Positions 10,567-19,307 of a stretch of 64,000 nucleotides of DNA are shown here, one piece after another; position 1 is the first letter of the stretch, and each line of letters opens with the position of its first letter. The notes under the pieces were generated by a model. It was not told where the DNA came from. It ran no database searches and worked only from the letters and a program-made list of their open reading frames with translations. The translations under genes and the position numbers were made by a program. Origin of the DNA: Paulinella micropora (lineage: Eukaryota > Cercozoa > Imbricatea > Euglyphida > Paulinellidae); assembly GCA_019918135.1 (NCBI GenBank), contig WBZZ01001190.1, positions 149,001 through 213,000 of the forward strand, read 5' to 3'.

Positions 10567-12821
10567 TGTTCGGTCTCGTCGTCGTCTTTGTCGTCGTCTT
10601 CTTGGTCCAGACGCCGGCGCTTGTGCGGGGGGCTGGAACCAGCAGGCTCCCCTGCGCTGGCGGCGGGCTGCGGGGAAGCCTGTGACTTCTTGCGCTCTGT
10701 GCACAAGGAGCAGGCCTGCAGCCACCACGCCTGTAGGTCCATGACGATGCGGAGCTGGCTGCGGGCGGCCAGCTCCCCGGGGCAATCTGGGCAGGGGACC
10801 AAGAATTCGTCGGTGCGGTGGTACCTGACGGCCGCTGCGGCGCGGCCCTTGGCCTTGCTTTCTTGCTTTTCGTCATCTTCGTCATTGTCGTCGTCGCCAT
10901 TCGGGCCATCCCCGTCTTCTTTGTCAGAGGCGGATTCCTCCTCCTCTGAGGAGGAGGGGGGATCCTGGTCTTCGGCTTGGGAGCCTTGCGCTGGCCGCCG
11001 TCGCTTGGCCCTGCGCTGCTTGCCCGCGGGCTCAGCCGGTGCTTTGCGCGACCCGGAGACCACCACCTGTTTGAGCAGCGACGTGACGGCTGCGGGCCAG
11101 CCGGCCTCCTCTTCCAAAAAGCTCTGGAGCTCGCTGAAGCGCGAGGAAACCAAGTGGGGCAGAAGCTCTTGGGCGAGCGCACTGCGCTCGGTGTCCGTGA
11201 GCTCACGCGCCCCCCCCTCCGACCCGCCGCTGCCTCCTCGGGCTGGGCCCTTGTTTTCGTCCTTGACTTCCTCGACGAAGATGGGTCGTTCTTCCCCTTC
11301 TTCGTCGTCGTCGACGTCGCTCGCTGCGTCTTCTGCGGCGCGGGGCGCGTGCCTTCCTAGGCGGTTGGCCCACGGGGCGGGGGGAGGTGTAGGCGCAGGC
11401 GCGCCGGCGGGCATGCCGGCCCCTGCTTCGAACAGATTCCCCACTAGGATCGTTTTCGAGCGGTCGTGGACGCTGCGACATTTCCGGCCGTGACAGCCGT
11501 AGAAAACGTTCCCGCCGGCGCCCAGAAACATGTAGCAATTATTGCTTTTGTGATATATGGATGTTGTATCGTTCGCAAGAGCAGTAATGCCTACTCCCTC
11601 GTCGTCCTCGTCGTCGTCTACTGGCTGGTTCTGCTGTCTGGCGTGACGTCGTTGGCGGCGCGCCTCTTGGACGAGGCACAGGCGCCCGCGCTTGTCACGT
11701 TTGTCAGTGTGCACGACAAAGCAGATAGAGCCCGACTTTCTGTCGGGCTGCACGGACAGGGTGGACGTTCTGTCGCCCCAGCGCGACAAGAGTCGGGCCA
11801 TTTGGTTGAGGATGGCGCGCTGGTGGTTGTGGATGACGGCCGGCGGTGGGCCGCGGGCCAGCCCGCCTTCGCGGGCGGGACGCGGTCCGCGGGCGGCGGC
11901 CTGCTGCTGCGGCGGGGAGGGTGGCACGGTGACGGTGGCGGGACCGCGCGGAGAGTGGCTGGGGCAGTGCATGAGGAATTCGTTGTAGCTGGGCAGAGGG
12001 AGAGGAGCGGCTCCCGCTCGCAGGAGGTCTTGTATCTTCTGAGAGCCGGGGATTCGCCAGCAGCGCTTTTTGGAGTAGACGCTGGGGTCGATGATGTTGC
12101 CGCTGTTTTTGGTGTGATGGTAGAGCGGCGAGGAGGCGTCGAAGCGGAGCCTGGAAGTCACGAGGTTTGCCAGCTCGGGCGGGGCCGCGGCTGGCTCGGT
12201 TGGCTCGTGGACCCGGAGGAGCCAGTGCCGGACGAATTCGCCTGCTTCGTGCACCGAGTCGAAGATGATGTTTGGGAAAGCTACGTGGAAGGAGTTTTTA
12301 TACCAGCTACCGGGGTTTTTGGCGTCGTTGGGGGGACAGAGGCGCCCGAAGTCGTGGCTGTGCATGTCGTCGGCGGCCGAGGGTGGAAGCCCCAGCGCGG
12401 CGAGAGCGAGGCCTACGGCGTCCCGGAGTGCGAGCAGACGTTGGGGGGACTCTGTGTCGGGCGCGTCACCCTGCGAATACCATTCCAGATCCAGGTAGAG
12501 TGAGCACGAGTCGGTGATGATGGAAAAGAAGCTGCGTTCCATCCCGTTGAAGCGGCTGTAGATCTCGTGATAAAAGGTTTGGGCGTCGGGGCAGGAGCCA
12601 AACAGGTGGCGCTCGGCTCGCTGTTGCGAGCCGAGCGAGTCGGGGCCGGGGGGCAAGTTGAGTTTATAGAAAAAGGTGTGCTGCAGCTCTTTGCCCTTGG
12701 CAAAGCAGGCCTCTCCTGGGAACGAGCCCTTGCCGCTGGATTCGAAGAGCTGGATTGGTCTGGGCAGATTGTGCGTGATCGTGACGACGCGGGGCTGCCG
12801 CCTCGCTCCGTCGGCAGACAT
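7761..12821 (-). CDS. PrimPol-like primase fused to UL9-like origin-binding SF2 helicase
   Basis: 1686 residues, apparently whole. N-terminal archaeo-eukaryotic primase: metal motif LDLEW (D111, E113), NSFHV (S177, H179) and IIDPSVYSKKRCWRIPG (about 243-259). A zinc-binding module follows (H424 in YHKSNN, C443, C448), as in PrimPol/UL52 proteins. A second putative zinc site lies at about 677-707 (CPDC ... CSLC). Acidic and serine-rich linkers lead to the helicase: Walker A MGCGKT at about 891, VVLDESES at about 1000, then TAGVDIS and QMAGRVRQLR as late SF2 motifs. This matches the herpesvirus UL9 / origin-binding-protein family. It probably primes and opens viral origins in the nucleus. The minus-strand box CATAAAAGA near 12881-12892 may be the promoter. 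Related partial or divergent versions lie at 6311-7085, 15093-15875 and 48386-55484. Confidence 0.88.
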
Positions 12822-13144
12822 GCCCCCTCGAGTCAGTCTCCTCGTCGGGTGTGTGTGTGTGTGTGTGAGTTTTGTGTGTGTCTTTTATGTGCTAAGTTAG
12901 GTATATATCCGTGGGGCACCCCCCCCCCCGGGAGCGCCCCCCCCCCCCCTTCCCCGGCTTTCCCCCCTCGGGAGCAAATCGGGGAGGGAGAGCCGGGGGA
13001 AGGGGAGAGGGGGGAAGAGGAGGGGAAGGGGAGCGGGGGGGGGGGGGGAAGGGGAGGGGAAGGGGCGCCCCCCCCCCTCAGGCACCCCCCCGGGCGCGTC
13101 GCACAGCCCCTTTGCTCCTGGACACGCAGCGCCTGAGGCACGGG
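12822..13144. other. low-complexity upstream region of the origin-binding gene
   Basis: It holds a GT microsatellite (about 12849-12880), a TATA-like stretch (TATATA near 12902) and long alternating G and C blocks. No gene is supported; the apparent frames are low-complexity only. It should contain the promoter of the minus-strand gene at 7761-12821. Confidence 0.5.
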
Positions 13145-13300
13145 GAAGGTGATGTATGCTCGCCTCCGACAATCTGGAGCCCCACCGCGTGCAGGTGGAC
13201 AAGTGCGGAGCGGCGACGAGAGAGTATAATTTTTTTTAATTAAATACGAAGCCTCGGTGTTTTGTGAGACATTCGCAGATTGTATTTTAATTAAAAAAAC
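13145..13300 (+). pseudogene. fragment copied from the 15093-15875 gene and its 3' flank
   Basis: The stretch GATGTATG-TCGCCTCCG ... CACCGCGTGCAGGTGGACA matches 15532-15600 closely. It is followed after a gap by TCGGTGTTTTGTGAGACATTCGCAG, which matches the 3' flank at about 15943-15967. So an internal piece and the tail of the helicase-like gene are present without the rest. This marks a second, partly deleted copy of that unit just upstream of the related gene at 13565. Confidence 0.75.
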
Positions 13301-13564
13301 TTTTTCTTTGGTCTGGGGAAAGGGCCCTCGATGCAACCAACGCAAACCAGTTTGCCTCCTACGGTCACCAAGAGCTGGTCAGCTCTGCCGGTAGGGCAGA
13401 CCGAGCTGCAACAGGCTCCACGAGTGCCCCGTCGCATGCGCAGTGTTTTTTTGTGTGAGAGGGGGGGGGGGGCGCCTCGCCCCCCGCCTGTTGGGTTTTT
13501 TTTCATTTGGGGTAGTTTGAGTGAGTGAGCGTGGCTAGAACTTGTGTGCGCAAAAGTGCTCTAA

Positions 13565-14989
13565 ATGAGAAAAGGTGGACGGCAGAACCGCAAGAAGAAA
13601 AAGAAGAAGACGAGCAAGAGCCCGGCGGCGTTTGGTCCTGGACAGGCTTATGAGCCGGTGGACTTGGGTGGGTTAGCTCAGCTGGCTGTGCTGACAGAGG
13701 CGCAGGACAACCGGTGTTGTGACAACAACAAATTGTATCTCAGAGATCACAAGACCAAGACGGACCTAATGCTGCGCGGGCTGTGTCCCAGATTGTCGGA
13801 GCCGGAGGTGGAGCAGAAGCTTTCGCGCGTGAGCCTGGAAGTCACGTGTTGCGCCATAAGCCCCACGACTATGAAGACGTTGTGCCAAGGCTTCCAGTTG
13901 CTACCACGGGTGTTGGCGCAGGTGTTGGCAGCCACGTGCCGGCGGCCCGCCAGCGCGCTTTCGTCTGAGGACAATGCCTTTTTCTTGGGGCTTTTGCCGC
14001 ACCAAGACTGGACCGCAGAGCAGCAGCAGAATGCGTTTGCGCCGCTTGCCCTAGACATAAAAACATGTGAGCTGCTGGTCAGGCTTGCTTGCATAGAGCC
14101 CATCCGAGTCAGCTTGCGGCACGACCCCACGAGTATGGAGCGGGGAGTGCTGCTGCCTCCGCAGCACGGCCCGCTGCGGGGGGCTTGCCAACTGAACCTC
14201 ACCGCTTTTCTGCTCGTAGTCGTTAGGATCTACCATAACGTGGAAGCCAACGTGGAGCTGCTGGAAGTACACGTGAACCTGGCGGAGGATCTGGCGCAGA
14301 GAGGGGTGCGACGGGCCTGGGACTGGCTGGCGCGGAAGACGCCGCCGGGAGAGCAAGCGGACCCTTGGTTTCTAGAGAAGCTGTTGTTTGCCCCGGCTGG
14401 CCAGCCGCAGTCCGAAGCGCAGAGGGGATTTGTCAGCGAGATAGCAGCTTGTTTTCGCGAGGAGAAAATGCCAAGCTACGGCAAGGCGAAGCTGCTGATG
14501 AGTATATTGTGGCAACATCTGCTCTCTCCTCCCCAGGGTGAGGGCGCTGGTGCGGAGGACTGTCGAAGCGCGGAGTTAAGCCTGTACGTCCCGCAGATTT
14601 GCCATTTCTGTGTGCAGAGCAGCACGCAAGACTTTTTGAAGCGCGGGGTCCGTGGCCAGGGCCGTTTCTGCGCCACGACGAGGCTGTCTCCGTGCTGCCT
14701 TGGTACCCCCGAGTGCGACAGGGATGCCTGCAGGAGCCTTGGTGCGTCGGCGTGCAAGAAGGCCCCTACGCTCTGCCGTCTGTTGGCCAGCGAAGCTGAG
14801 GCCAGGCTTGCATCTGCGGTGGTAGGCGTGTCGAGCGAGGCGGACAGTGGCAACCGCGCGGTGCTGGCCCTCGGGGCTTTTCAGAGACAGTTTCTACTGT
14901 CGGCTCCCATCCAACAACAAAGAGTGGCCGCCAGCCTCCTTCGCCCCGGGGGGGCATGCCAGTCACAAAACAAACAAATATTGAGGTGA
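13565..14989 (+). CDS. unknown protein with lysine-rich head shared with the next gene
   Basis: 474 residues. The first 35 residues (GGRQNRKKKKKK, then TSKSPAAFGPGQAYEP) and about 60 bases of 5' flank are almost identical to those of the gene at 15093, so the two share a duplicated promoter and head. The basic head looks like a nuclear or nucleic-acid-binding signal. The rest is unrecognised: a helical Cys-containing protein with CHFCVQSS and CCLGTPECDRDAC near its C-terminal third, possibly a metal site. A degraded G/C core like that of the inverted-repeat element lies at its 3' end. The 3' neighbour is the chimaeric helicase fragment. Confidence 0.7.
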   Translation: MRKGGRQNRKKKKKKTSKSPAAFGPGQAYEPVDLGGLAQLAVLTEAQDNRCCDNNKLYLRDHKTKTDLMLRGLCPRLSEPEVEQKLSRVSLEVTCCAISPTTMKTLCQGFQLLPRVLAQVLAATCRRPASALSSEDNAFFLGLLPHQDWTAEQQQNAFAPLALDIKTCELLVRLACIEPIRVSLRHDPTSMERGVLLPPQHGPLRGACQLNLTAFLLVVVRIYHNVEANVELLEVHVNLAEDLAQRGVRRAWDWLARKTPPGEQADPWFLEKLLFAPAGQPQSEAQRGFVSEIAACFREEKMPSYGKAKLLMSILWQHLLSPPQGEGAGAEDCRSAELSLYVPQICHFCVQSSTQDFLKRGVRGQGRFCATTRLSPCCLGTPECDRDACRSLGASACKKAPTLCRLLASEAEARLASAVVGVSSEADSGNRAVLALGAFQRQFLLSAPIQQQRVAASLLRPGGACQSQNKQILR

Positions 14990-15092
14990 GGGGAGGGGGG
15001 GCGCACCCCCCCCCTTTGGGGTTTGTTTTTTTTGCGTACTAGTTGGAGTGAGTGAGCGTGGGCTAGAACTTGTGTGCGCAAAAGTGCTCTAA

Positions 15093-15875
15093 ATGAAAAA
15101 AGGTGGACGGCAGAACCGCAAGAAGAAGAAGAAGAAGAAGAAGAAGACGAGCAAGAGCCCGGCGGCGTTTGGTCCTGGACAGGCTTATGAGCCGGGGGGC
15201 ATGCTGCCCCCCGACCCTCTCCCCGCTCTCGCTTCCAGCCCGCGCCAGCGGGTTGGGGGATTGGAGGATTTGAAGATTCCGTCGTTCACCCGCGGCAACG
15301 ATCGCTACGTGAAGCCGTATCTACTGAACAAGGCCACACGGCTGTCGCTTGTGCGCAGCGCCTGGGGCACGGGGAAGAAGTATGCGCTGGCGAACCTAAT
15401 CTTGGCTCTGCAGGGTGTCGATTGCGAGGCGGTCCGGGCGGCGTACAGCGTCCAAGAGCGGCGGGCGCTGCAAGGTCTCCTGCAGGCGCCCCTGCGCGTG
15501 CTCGTAATCAGTTCGGGACGGACGGGGGACGTGATGTATGGTCGCCTCCGGAAACACCTGGAGCCTCACCGCGTGCAGGTGGACAGGTGTGGAGCGGCGA
15601 CGCGGCGGAGTGACAAGCTTTGTTCAGAGATCAACAATCTGCACCAGCTGCTGGGGGAGGAGGTTGCCCCCTTCCAGCTGGTAGTTTTGAACGAGAGCGA
15701 GGAATTGCTGAGCAGCATGTTTATGGACGAGTGTGTTCGGCACCCGCGGTGGGATGAGAACAGGGAGGCGTTCGAGCGCTTGCTGCGTGCCTCGCAGGCC
15801 ATAATCTGCTGGGACCCGTTTCTTGGCAGAAAGACAGAGGATGTTATAAAAACTCTTCTTTATTTTGAGGGTTGA
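15093..15875 (+). CDS. derived UL9-like helicase, first RecA domain only
   Basis: 260 residues. After the head shared with the gene at 13565 and an inverted-repeat element at the join, the protein follows the origin-binding helicase at 7761-12821 in order: RLSLVRSAWGTGKK (Walker A position, with K where GKT is expected), LRVLVISSGRTGDVMYGRL, FQLVVLNESEELL (NESE where DESE is expected) and LLRASQAIICWDPFLGRKTEDVIKTLL. It stops where the second RecA domain would start. The altered Walker A and B residues and the missing second domain argue against an active helicase. It could be a DNA-binding or dominant partner of the full protein, or simply a relic. A possible AATAAA-type signal follows at about 15929. 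Confidence 0.75.
   Translation: MKKGGRQNRKKKKKKKKKTSKSPAAFGPGQAYEPGGMLPPDPLPALASSPRQRVGGLEDLKIPSFTRGNDRYVKPYLLNKATRLSLVRSAWGTGKKYALANLILALQGVDCEAVRAAYSVQERRALQGLLQAPLRVLVISSGRTGDVMYGRLRKHLEPHRVQVDRCGAATRRSDKLCSEINNLHQLLGEEVAPFQLVVLNESEELLSSMFMDECVRHPRWDENREAFERLLRASQAIICWDPFLGRKTEDVIKTLLYFEG
15194..15256 (-). repeat. inverted-repeat element copy at a gene fusion join
   Basis: This copy is in the opposite orientation: the core GGGGGGCATGCTGCCCCCC comes first, and a diverged terminal CCAGCCCGCGCCAGCGGG comes last. It sits exactly between the head shared with the 13565 gene and the helicase-like part of the 15093 gene. Confidence 0.75.
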
Positions 15876-16200
15876 TCCTGTGGACATTTTTCCACAGAGA
15901 AAGTATCATCCTCGGTGAAATCTATATGAAATAAAAAGCTTCGGTGTTTGTGTGAGACATTCGCAGGTTGTATTTTAATAATATTGTTTTGTCGTCGGGG
16001 GGGGGGCATGCTGCCCCCCCGCTTATAGAGAGACAAAGGCGGTGGGGTCCAGGTTGGTCGAGCTGGCCTGGCGCTGGGATTTGTAGAGTGCGTCCACGAG
16101 CTGTCGAAGCTTCACGTACAAGGCTCCAAGTGGCAAACAAATAGTGCGCGCTGTCTTCTTCCAGTATGCTTCGCTGTCGTGTTTGGGTCTAAGCGTTTCC
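15876..16200. other. intergenic region left of the origin-like palindrome
   Basis: No gene is supported. It holds a 3' flank shared with 13238-13290 (TTCGGTGTTT-TGTGAGACATTCGCAG), a core of the inverted-repeat element at about 15997-16020 (G run, CATGC, TGCCCCCCC), and a moderately AT-rich stretch. Confidence 0.5.
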
Positions 16201-16266
16201 ATGTAGCGGGAGTGGCTCTCGCCGGGATATATATATATACCCGGCGAGAACAGCCCTCCCGCTACA
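16201..16266. other. candidate replication origin: palindrome with (TA)n centre
   Basis: A 66-base imperfect palindrome. Outer arms ATGTAGCGGGAG / CTCCCGCTACAT (12 bp, perfect) are followed by a short unpaired part, then inner arms TCTCGCCGGG / CCCGGCGAGA (10 bp, perfect), around a 13-base alternating AT centre (16227-16239). This is the plan of herpesvirus oriS/oriL: an A/T spacer flanked by inverted protein-binding boxes that UL9 recognises. The element encodes UL9-like helicases, and this site is intergenic, between a UL9-derived gene and 16465. I do not see the herpes simplex box sequence itself. An alternative is a bidirectional promoter/terminator hairpin. Confidence 0.6.
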
Positions 16267-16371
16267 TCTGCGCGGAGGATGCTCGCTGCATGAGCCGGGG
16301 GAGAAAAGGGGGCGCTTCTTCCCGCCCACCCCCCGCCCAACCCCCCGCAGATAAATGGTAAGGAAAGAGAA

Positions 16372-16373
<2 letters not shown>

Positions 16374-16429
<56 letters not shown>

Positions 16430-16430
16430 A
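16374..16430. repeat. GA microsatellite
   Basis: About 25 AG dinucleotides in a row, between the palindrome and the 16465 gene. Shorter GA tracts lie before several other genes here (5190, 5875, 29500), so they may be part of promoters. Confidence 0.9.
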
Positions 16431-16464
16431 AGCGAAGCGCGCCGGGGCCTGCCAAGATTGGTTG

Positions 16465-17232
16465 ATGTCGAAGAGTTTGGAGCGGGGCAGCGCTGCCCCT
16501 TGCGCCGACTTGCGTTTCCACGGGACTACCTTGAAGCCGCGCCCTGACGGAACGCTTGAGATAAATGGAATCCAGGCTAGAAAGCTTGTTTTCTGCAAGA
16601 CCGAGCTTAGAACAAAAGAAGAAGATGTCTTGAAATTGAACGGCAGCCGAGTGCTAGAGCAGTTTGTTTTTCGGCAGGCGGAGGCTGCCCGGGGTGGCAG
16701 CACGCCCCCCGCCAAGTTCCAAATCAGGTTTGAGGATTGTCCAGTCTTGCGAAAAATTGTTACCGCTAGTCACAGGAGCACTTGTATTGAGGTGGCGCTC
16801 GTCAACTCCGGCCAGCTCGAGGCGGGATTGGAGGTTGGCGCACGAGAGAACCTAAAGCTTTCGTTGGAACGCAACCACGCAGCGGAGGCAAAGATCTTGC
16901 TCGGGAAGGAGCTGGACCGCCTGGTACTTCGCGTGCACGAGTGTAAGGGCCTGAAAAAGGTTGATCTGTTGGCGAGGCAGTCGGGCTCGGGCTCGCCCCG
17001 GCTGGCTCGCGAAGTCGAGCTGGAAATCGAATCGTGCCAGGGCCTAGAGAAGTTTATGCTGCCCAGTGCTTTAGCCGGAGCCAAAGCGAGCGTCAGTTTG
17101 AGGAATTGTTCTTCGCTCACAGACATAGTGCTGCCTGCTGGTGATTGGCGTTGCAGCTCTTGTGCCATCAGCATCAATGTTAGCAACTCTCCAAGCTTCG
17201 GCGGCTCGCGGGGATGTGATATAGATATATAG
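16465..17232 (+). CDS. repeat-rich beta protein, LRR-like
   Basis: 255 residues from the ATG at 16465. The chain alternates short hydrophobic strands and polar turns of about 20-25 residues: LEINGIQARKLVF, FEDCPVLRKIV, LVLRVHECKGLKKVDLL, LEIESCQGLEKFMLP, LRNCSSLTDIVLPAG. Positions like C/N-x-x-L-x-x-I recall leucine-rich or beta-helix repeats. No catalytic motif. It ends in an AT-rich GATATAGATATATAG stretch. A binding role is likely; the partner is unknown. Confidence 0.65.
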   Translation: MSKSLERGSAAPCADLRFHGTTLKPRPDGTLEINGIQARKLVFCKTELRTKEEDVLKLNGSRVLEQFVFRQAEAARGGSTPPAKFQIRFEDCPVLRKIVTASHRSTCIEVALVNSGQLEAGLEVGARENLKLSLERNHAAEAKILLGKELDRLVLRVHECKGLKKVDLLARQSGSGSPRLAREVELEIESCQGLEKFMLPSALAGAKASVSLRNCSSLTDIVLPAGDWRCSSCAISINVSNSPSFGGSRGCDIDI

Positions 17233-17324
17233 ATATTTAGATATTACTATTCCGCGCCGGAATTAAACAGGGATTTTTTTTTTCTTTTTTCTTGTGTTGT
17301 GTGTCATCATCATCAGGCGGTTGA

Positions 17325-17615
17325 TGGTGCCGGTTTGGGTGGACGAACGACAGCGCGGCCTTCCAGTCGTGGCTAAACCTAGACACGCACCGGAGGAATT
17401 ACGACAAGTACGTGCGCCCACCCCCCGAAGCTGGTCTGGGTGATCATCTGCAACACGGAACAAGGGGAGCGCGCAATTCTGCAGCAACTACACGCCAGAG
17501 ATAATGTAGGCCTGTATGTGCGCTTCACCCCCCACGCCCCTAGCTGGCTCGCGGGAAGTTTTAAGACATACGGCCCCCCGCGGCCTCCGCTGAAGCCTGG
17601 TTTTTTCTTTTTTTA
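17325..17615 (+). pseudogene. possible gene remnant
   Basis: Two short stretches with protein-like composition (SAAFQSWLNLDTHRRNYDKY and NVGLYVRFTPHAPSWLAG) lie in this gap on the plus strand without a start codon or a continuous frame. They look like the broken end of an unrecognised gene. The flanks are poly-T and TC-rich. Low confidence, because only composition supports it. Confidence 0.3.
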
Positions 17616-17676
17616 AGTCTTTGTTTTGCAAAGAAAGAGAAAAGGAGTAATAAAGAAAGGAGAGGGGTAGTGGGGT

Positions 17677-19202
17677 ATGGTCGGGCAGGGAGTTATAAAC
17701 CGGCGGGCGCTGCTGCAGTCTGTGCTCTGCGGGGCAGGCGTCATCTGCCTGAGCCTTTGCTTGGCGACAGCGGCGCCTAAACGCCGGTGCTTTGCGTGGC
17801 AGGTGCGCGCCTTCTACCAGTGGGCTGCGGCCTGGCTCTGCCAGCTCGCGAGCCTGGTGGCTTTGCTTGTACTTTTTTGGTGGGGCGGCTCCGCGGGCGC
17901 GTTGCTGGGCTCGGTGTCGTGCGCAGGTGTCGGTCACGCGATCGCGGTAGGCAGGCTGCTGACCCTGCGCGGGCAGGAGCTGAAGGCGGCGCAGCTGGCC
18001 GCGAAGCTGCCAGGTGCGCCGATGACCGCGGGCGAAAAGGAGAGAGGCAGGAGGGCGTTCGAGCAGTTCGGCCCCGCCGGATAGTATTACTACAAGGGAA
18101 TCTGGTGCTGGTTTTGCTGGCGCTGGTTCCGGTCGGTATGCAGCTAGCGTGCCGAGTGGAGGAGGCGGAGGCGGAGGCGGAGGCGGCCAGGCCGCCGGCG
18201 TTCGTGGCGCAACACGTGGTCTGGTCGATCCAGTGTGTATTGTACGTAGGTCTCTGGCAGCCCCTGGGCCCCGCCCGCAGGCTGGTTCCGCAGTACGAAC
18301 TGTCCGCGTGGCTCTGCGCGCACACTGCGCTTTTGCTCTGTCTGTTCCTGCAGGCCTGGCAAGTGTATTGGGTGTTGTCGCCGGTGGCGCTTTCGGCCAC
18401 CTGCCTGGCCACGCTGTTGCCGGCGTCCAGGCACGCGCAGGCTCTCGGGCCGCACGACCTGACGAGCCTGGCGGGGCTGCTACACAGCCAAGAGGCCGCG
18501 CCCGTCTGCCAAGAATGGGCGGCGCACAGCTACACCTGTGAGCAGACCTCCGCCTTCCGGGCTGTGCTCAAGATAGAAAAGATGTTGCTGCAACATCCCC
18601 CGCCGGCGCCGCAGGTGCTGGCCGCCTACATTACGCTGCAGCACGATTACCTGCTCGAGCCGACTATCTTGCAGTGCCCCGCAGAGCTGCAGGCGCTCCT
18701 GCTAGAGCCCGTCTGCGCAGCCTCCTACGCGGTGGCTGAAGAATGTAAACGTGTGCAGACCAACGTGCGGCAACTTGCAGCTCACCTAAGAAAAGTTCTG
18801 TCAGACGTGTACGGGGGCGAGGCAGCCAGCAGTTTTGTTTGGCTGCTTGGCAGCACGCTGAACCAGGTCTGGCTCCACCCTGACGTGCCCTGGAGCTTGT
18901 TCGAGGAGGAGGAGCTCCAGGGCTCCCCCTCTGGCCGAGGCGCTGTCCTAGCGCACCTGCGGGACGGGCCAGAATACTATGGCAGCCACCATGAGTACGC
19001 GCGCAATCTCCTCAGACGATACATGCATTGTGTTGCGCCCTGGACCGAGCGGCCCCGAGGGCGCCGGCTCAGCCGGGGCTTAGCCGGCGGGGTTCCGACG
19101 GAGCAAGGCCCGCCGGTGGTGACTCCGTTATCTGAAATTCGCCTCGTAGAGAGGCTGGCGTACGGAGAGAATGATTGCAACGTGGGTTCTTATGGACTTT
19201 AA
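17677..19202 (+). pseudogene. 7TM protein with RGS-like domain (looks broken about once)
   Basis: The region encodes about seven hydrophobic helices in its first half (for example LLQSVLCGAGVICLSLCLAT, AAAWLCQLASLVALLVLFWW, LVLVLLALVPVGMQLAC, AWLCAHTALLLCLFLQAW, LSPVALSATCLATLL). A cytoplasmic region follows that reads like a regulator of G-protein signalling domain: LAGLLHSQEAAPVCQEWAA, a helix KIEKMLLQH, then AAYITLQHDYLL and a PAELQALLLEP helix. Seven helices followed by RGS is the plan of plant AtRGS1 and of similar protist proteins, which speed GTP hydrolysis by G-alpha. The reading is not continuous and looks broken about once. A class C receptor lies 7 kb away. The RGS call is by pattern only. 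Confidence 0.5.
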
Positions 19203-19307
19203 AATTTCTGCTGATATTTCTGATATTTATGGTGATATGTAGAGTCAATATTGAAAGCTAAGAGTAGATCGAAAGTAAGCTGGATTTTTAATAAAAGCGC
19301 TGCTCAG

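Noticed and set aside
7504-12503. Long plus-strand frames opposite the origin-binding gene (for example 10399-11493 and 11466-12503)
   Set aside because: They are antisense to a protein with all its primase and helicase motifs, and are rich in Ser/Arg/Gly from repeat DNA. They have no recognisable domain.
12911-13243. Glycine/proline frames in the G/C blocks upstream of the origin-binding gene
   Set aside because: Homopolymer translation only; no conserved or ordered sequence.
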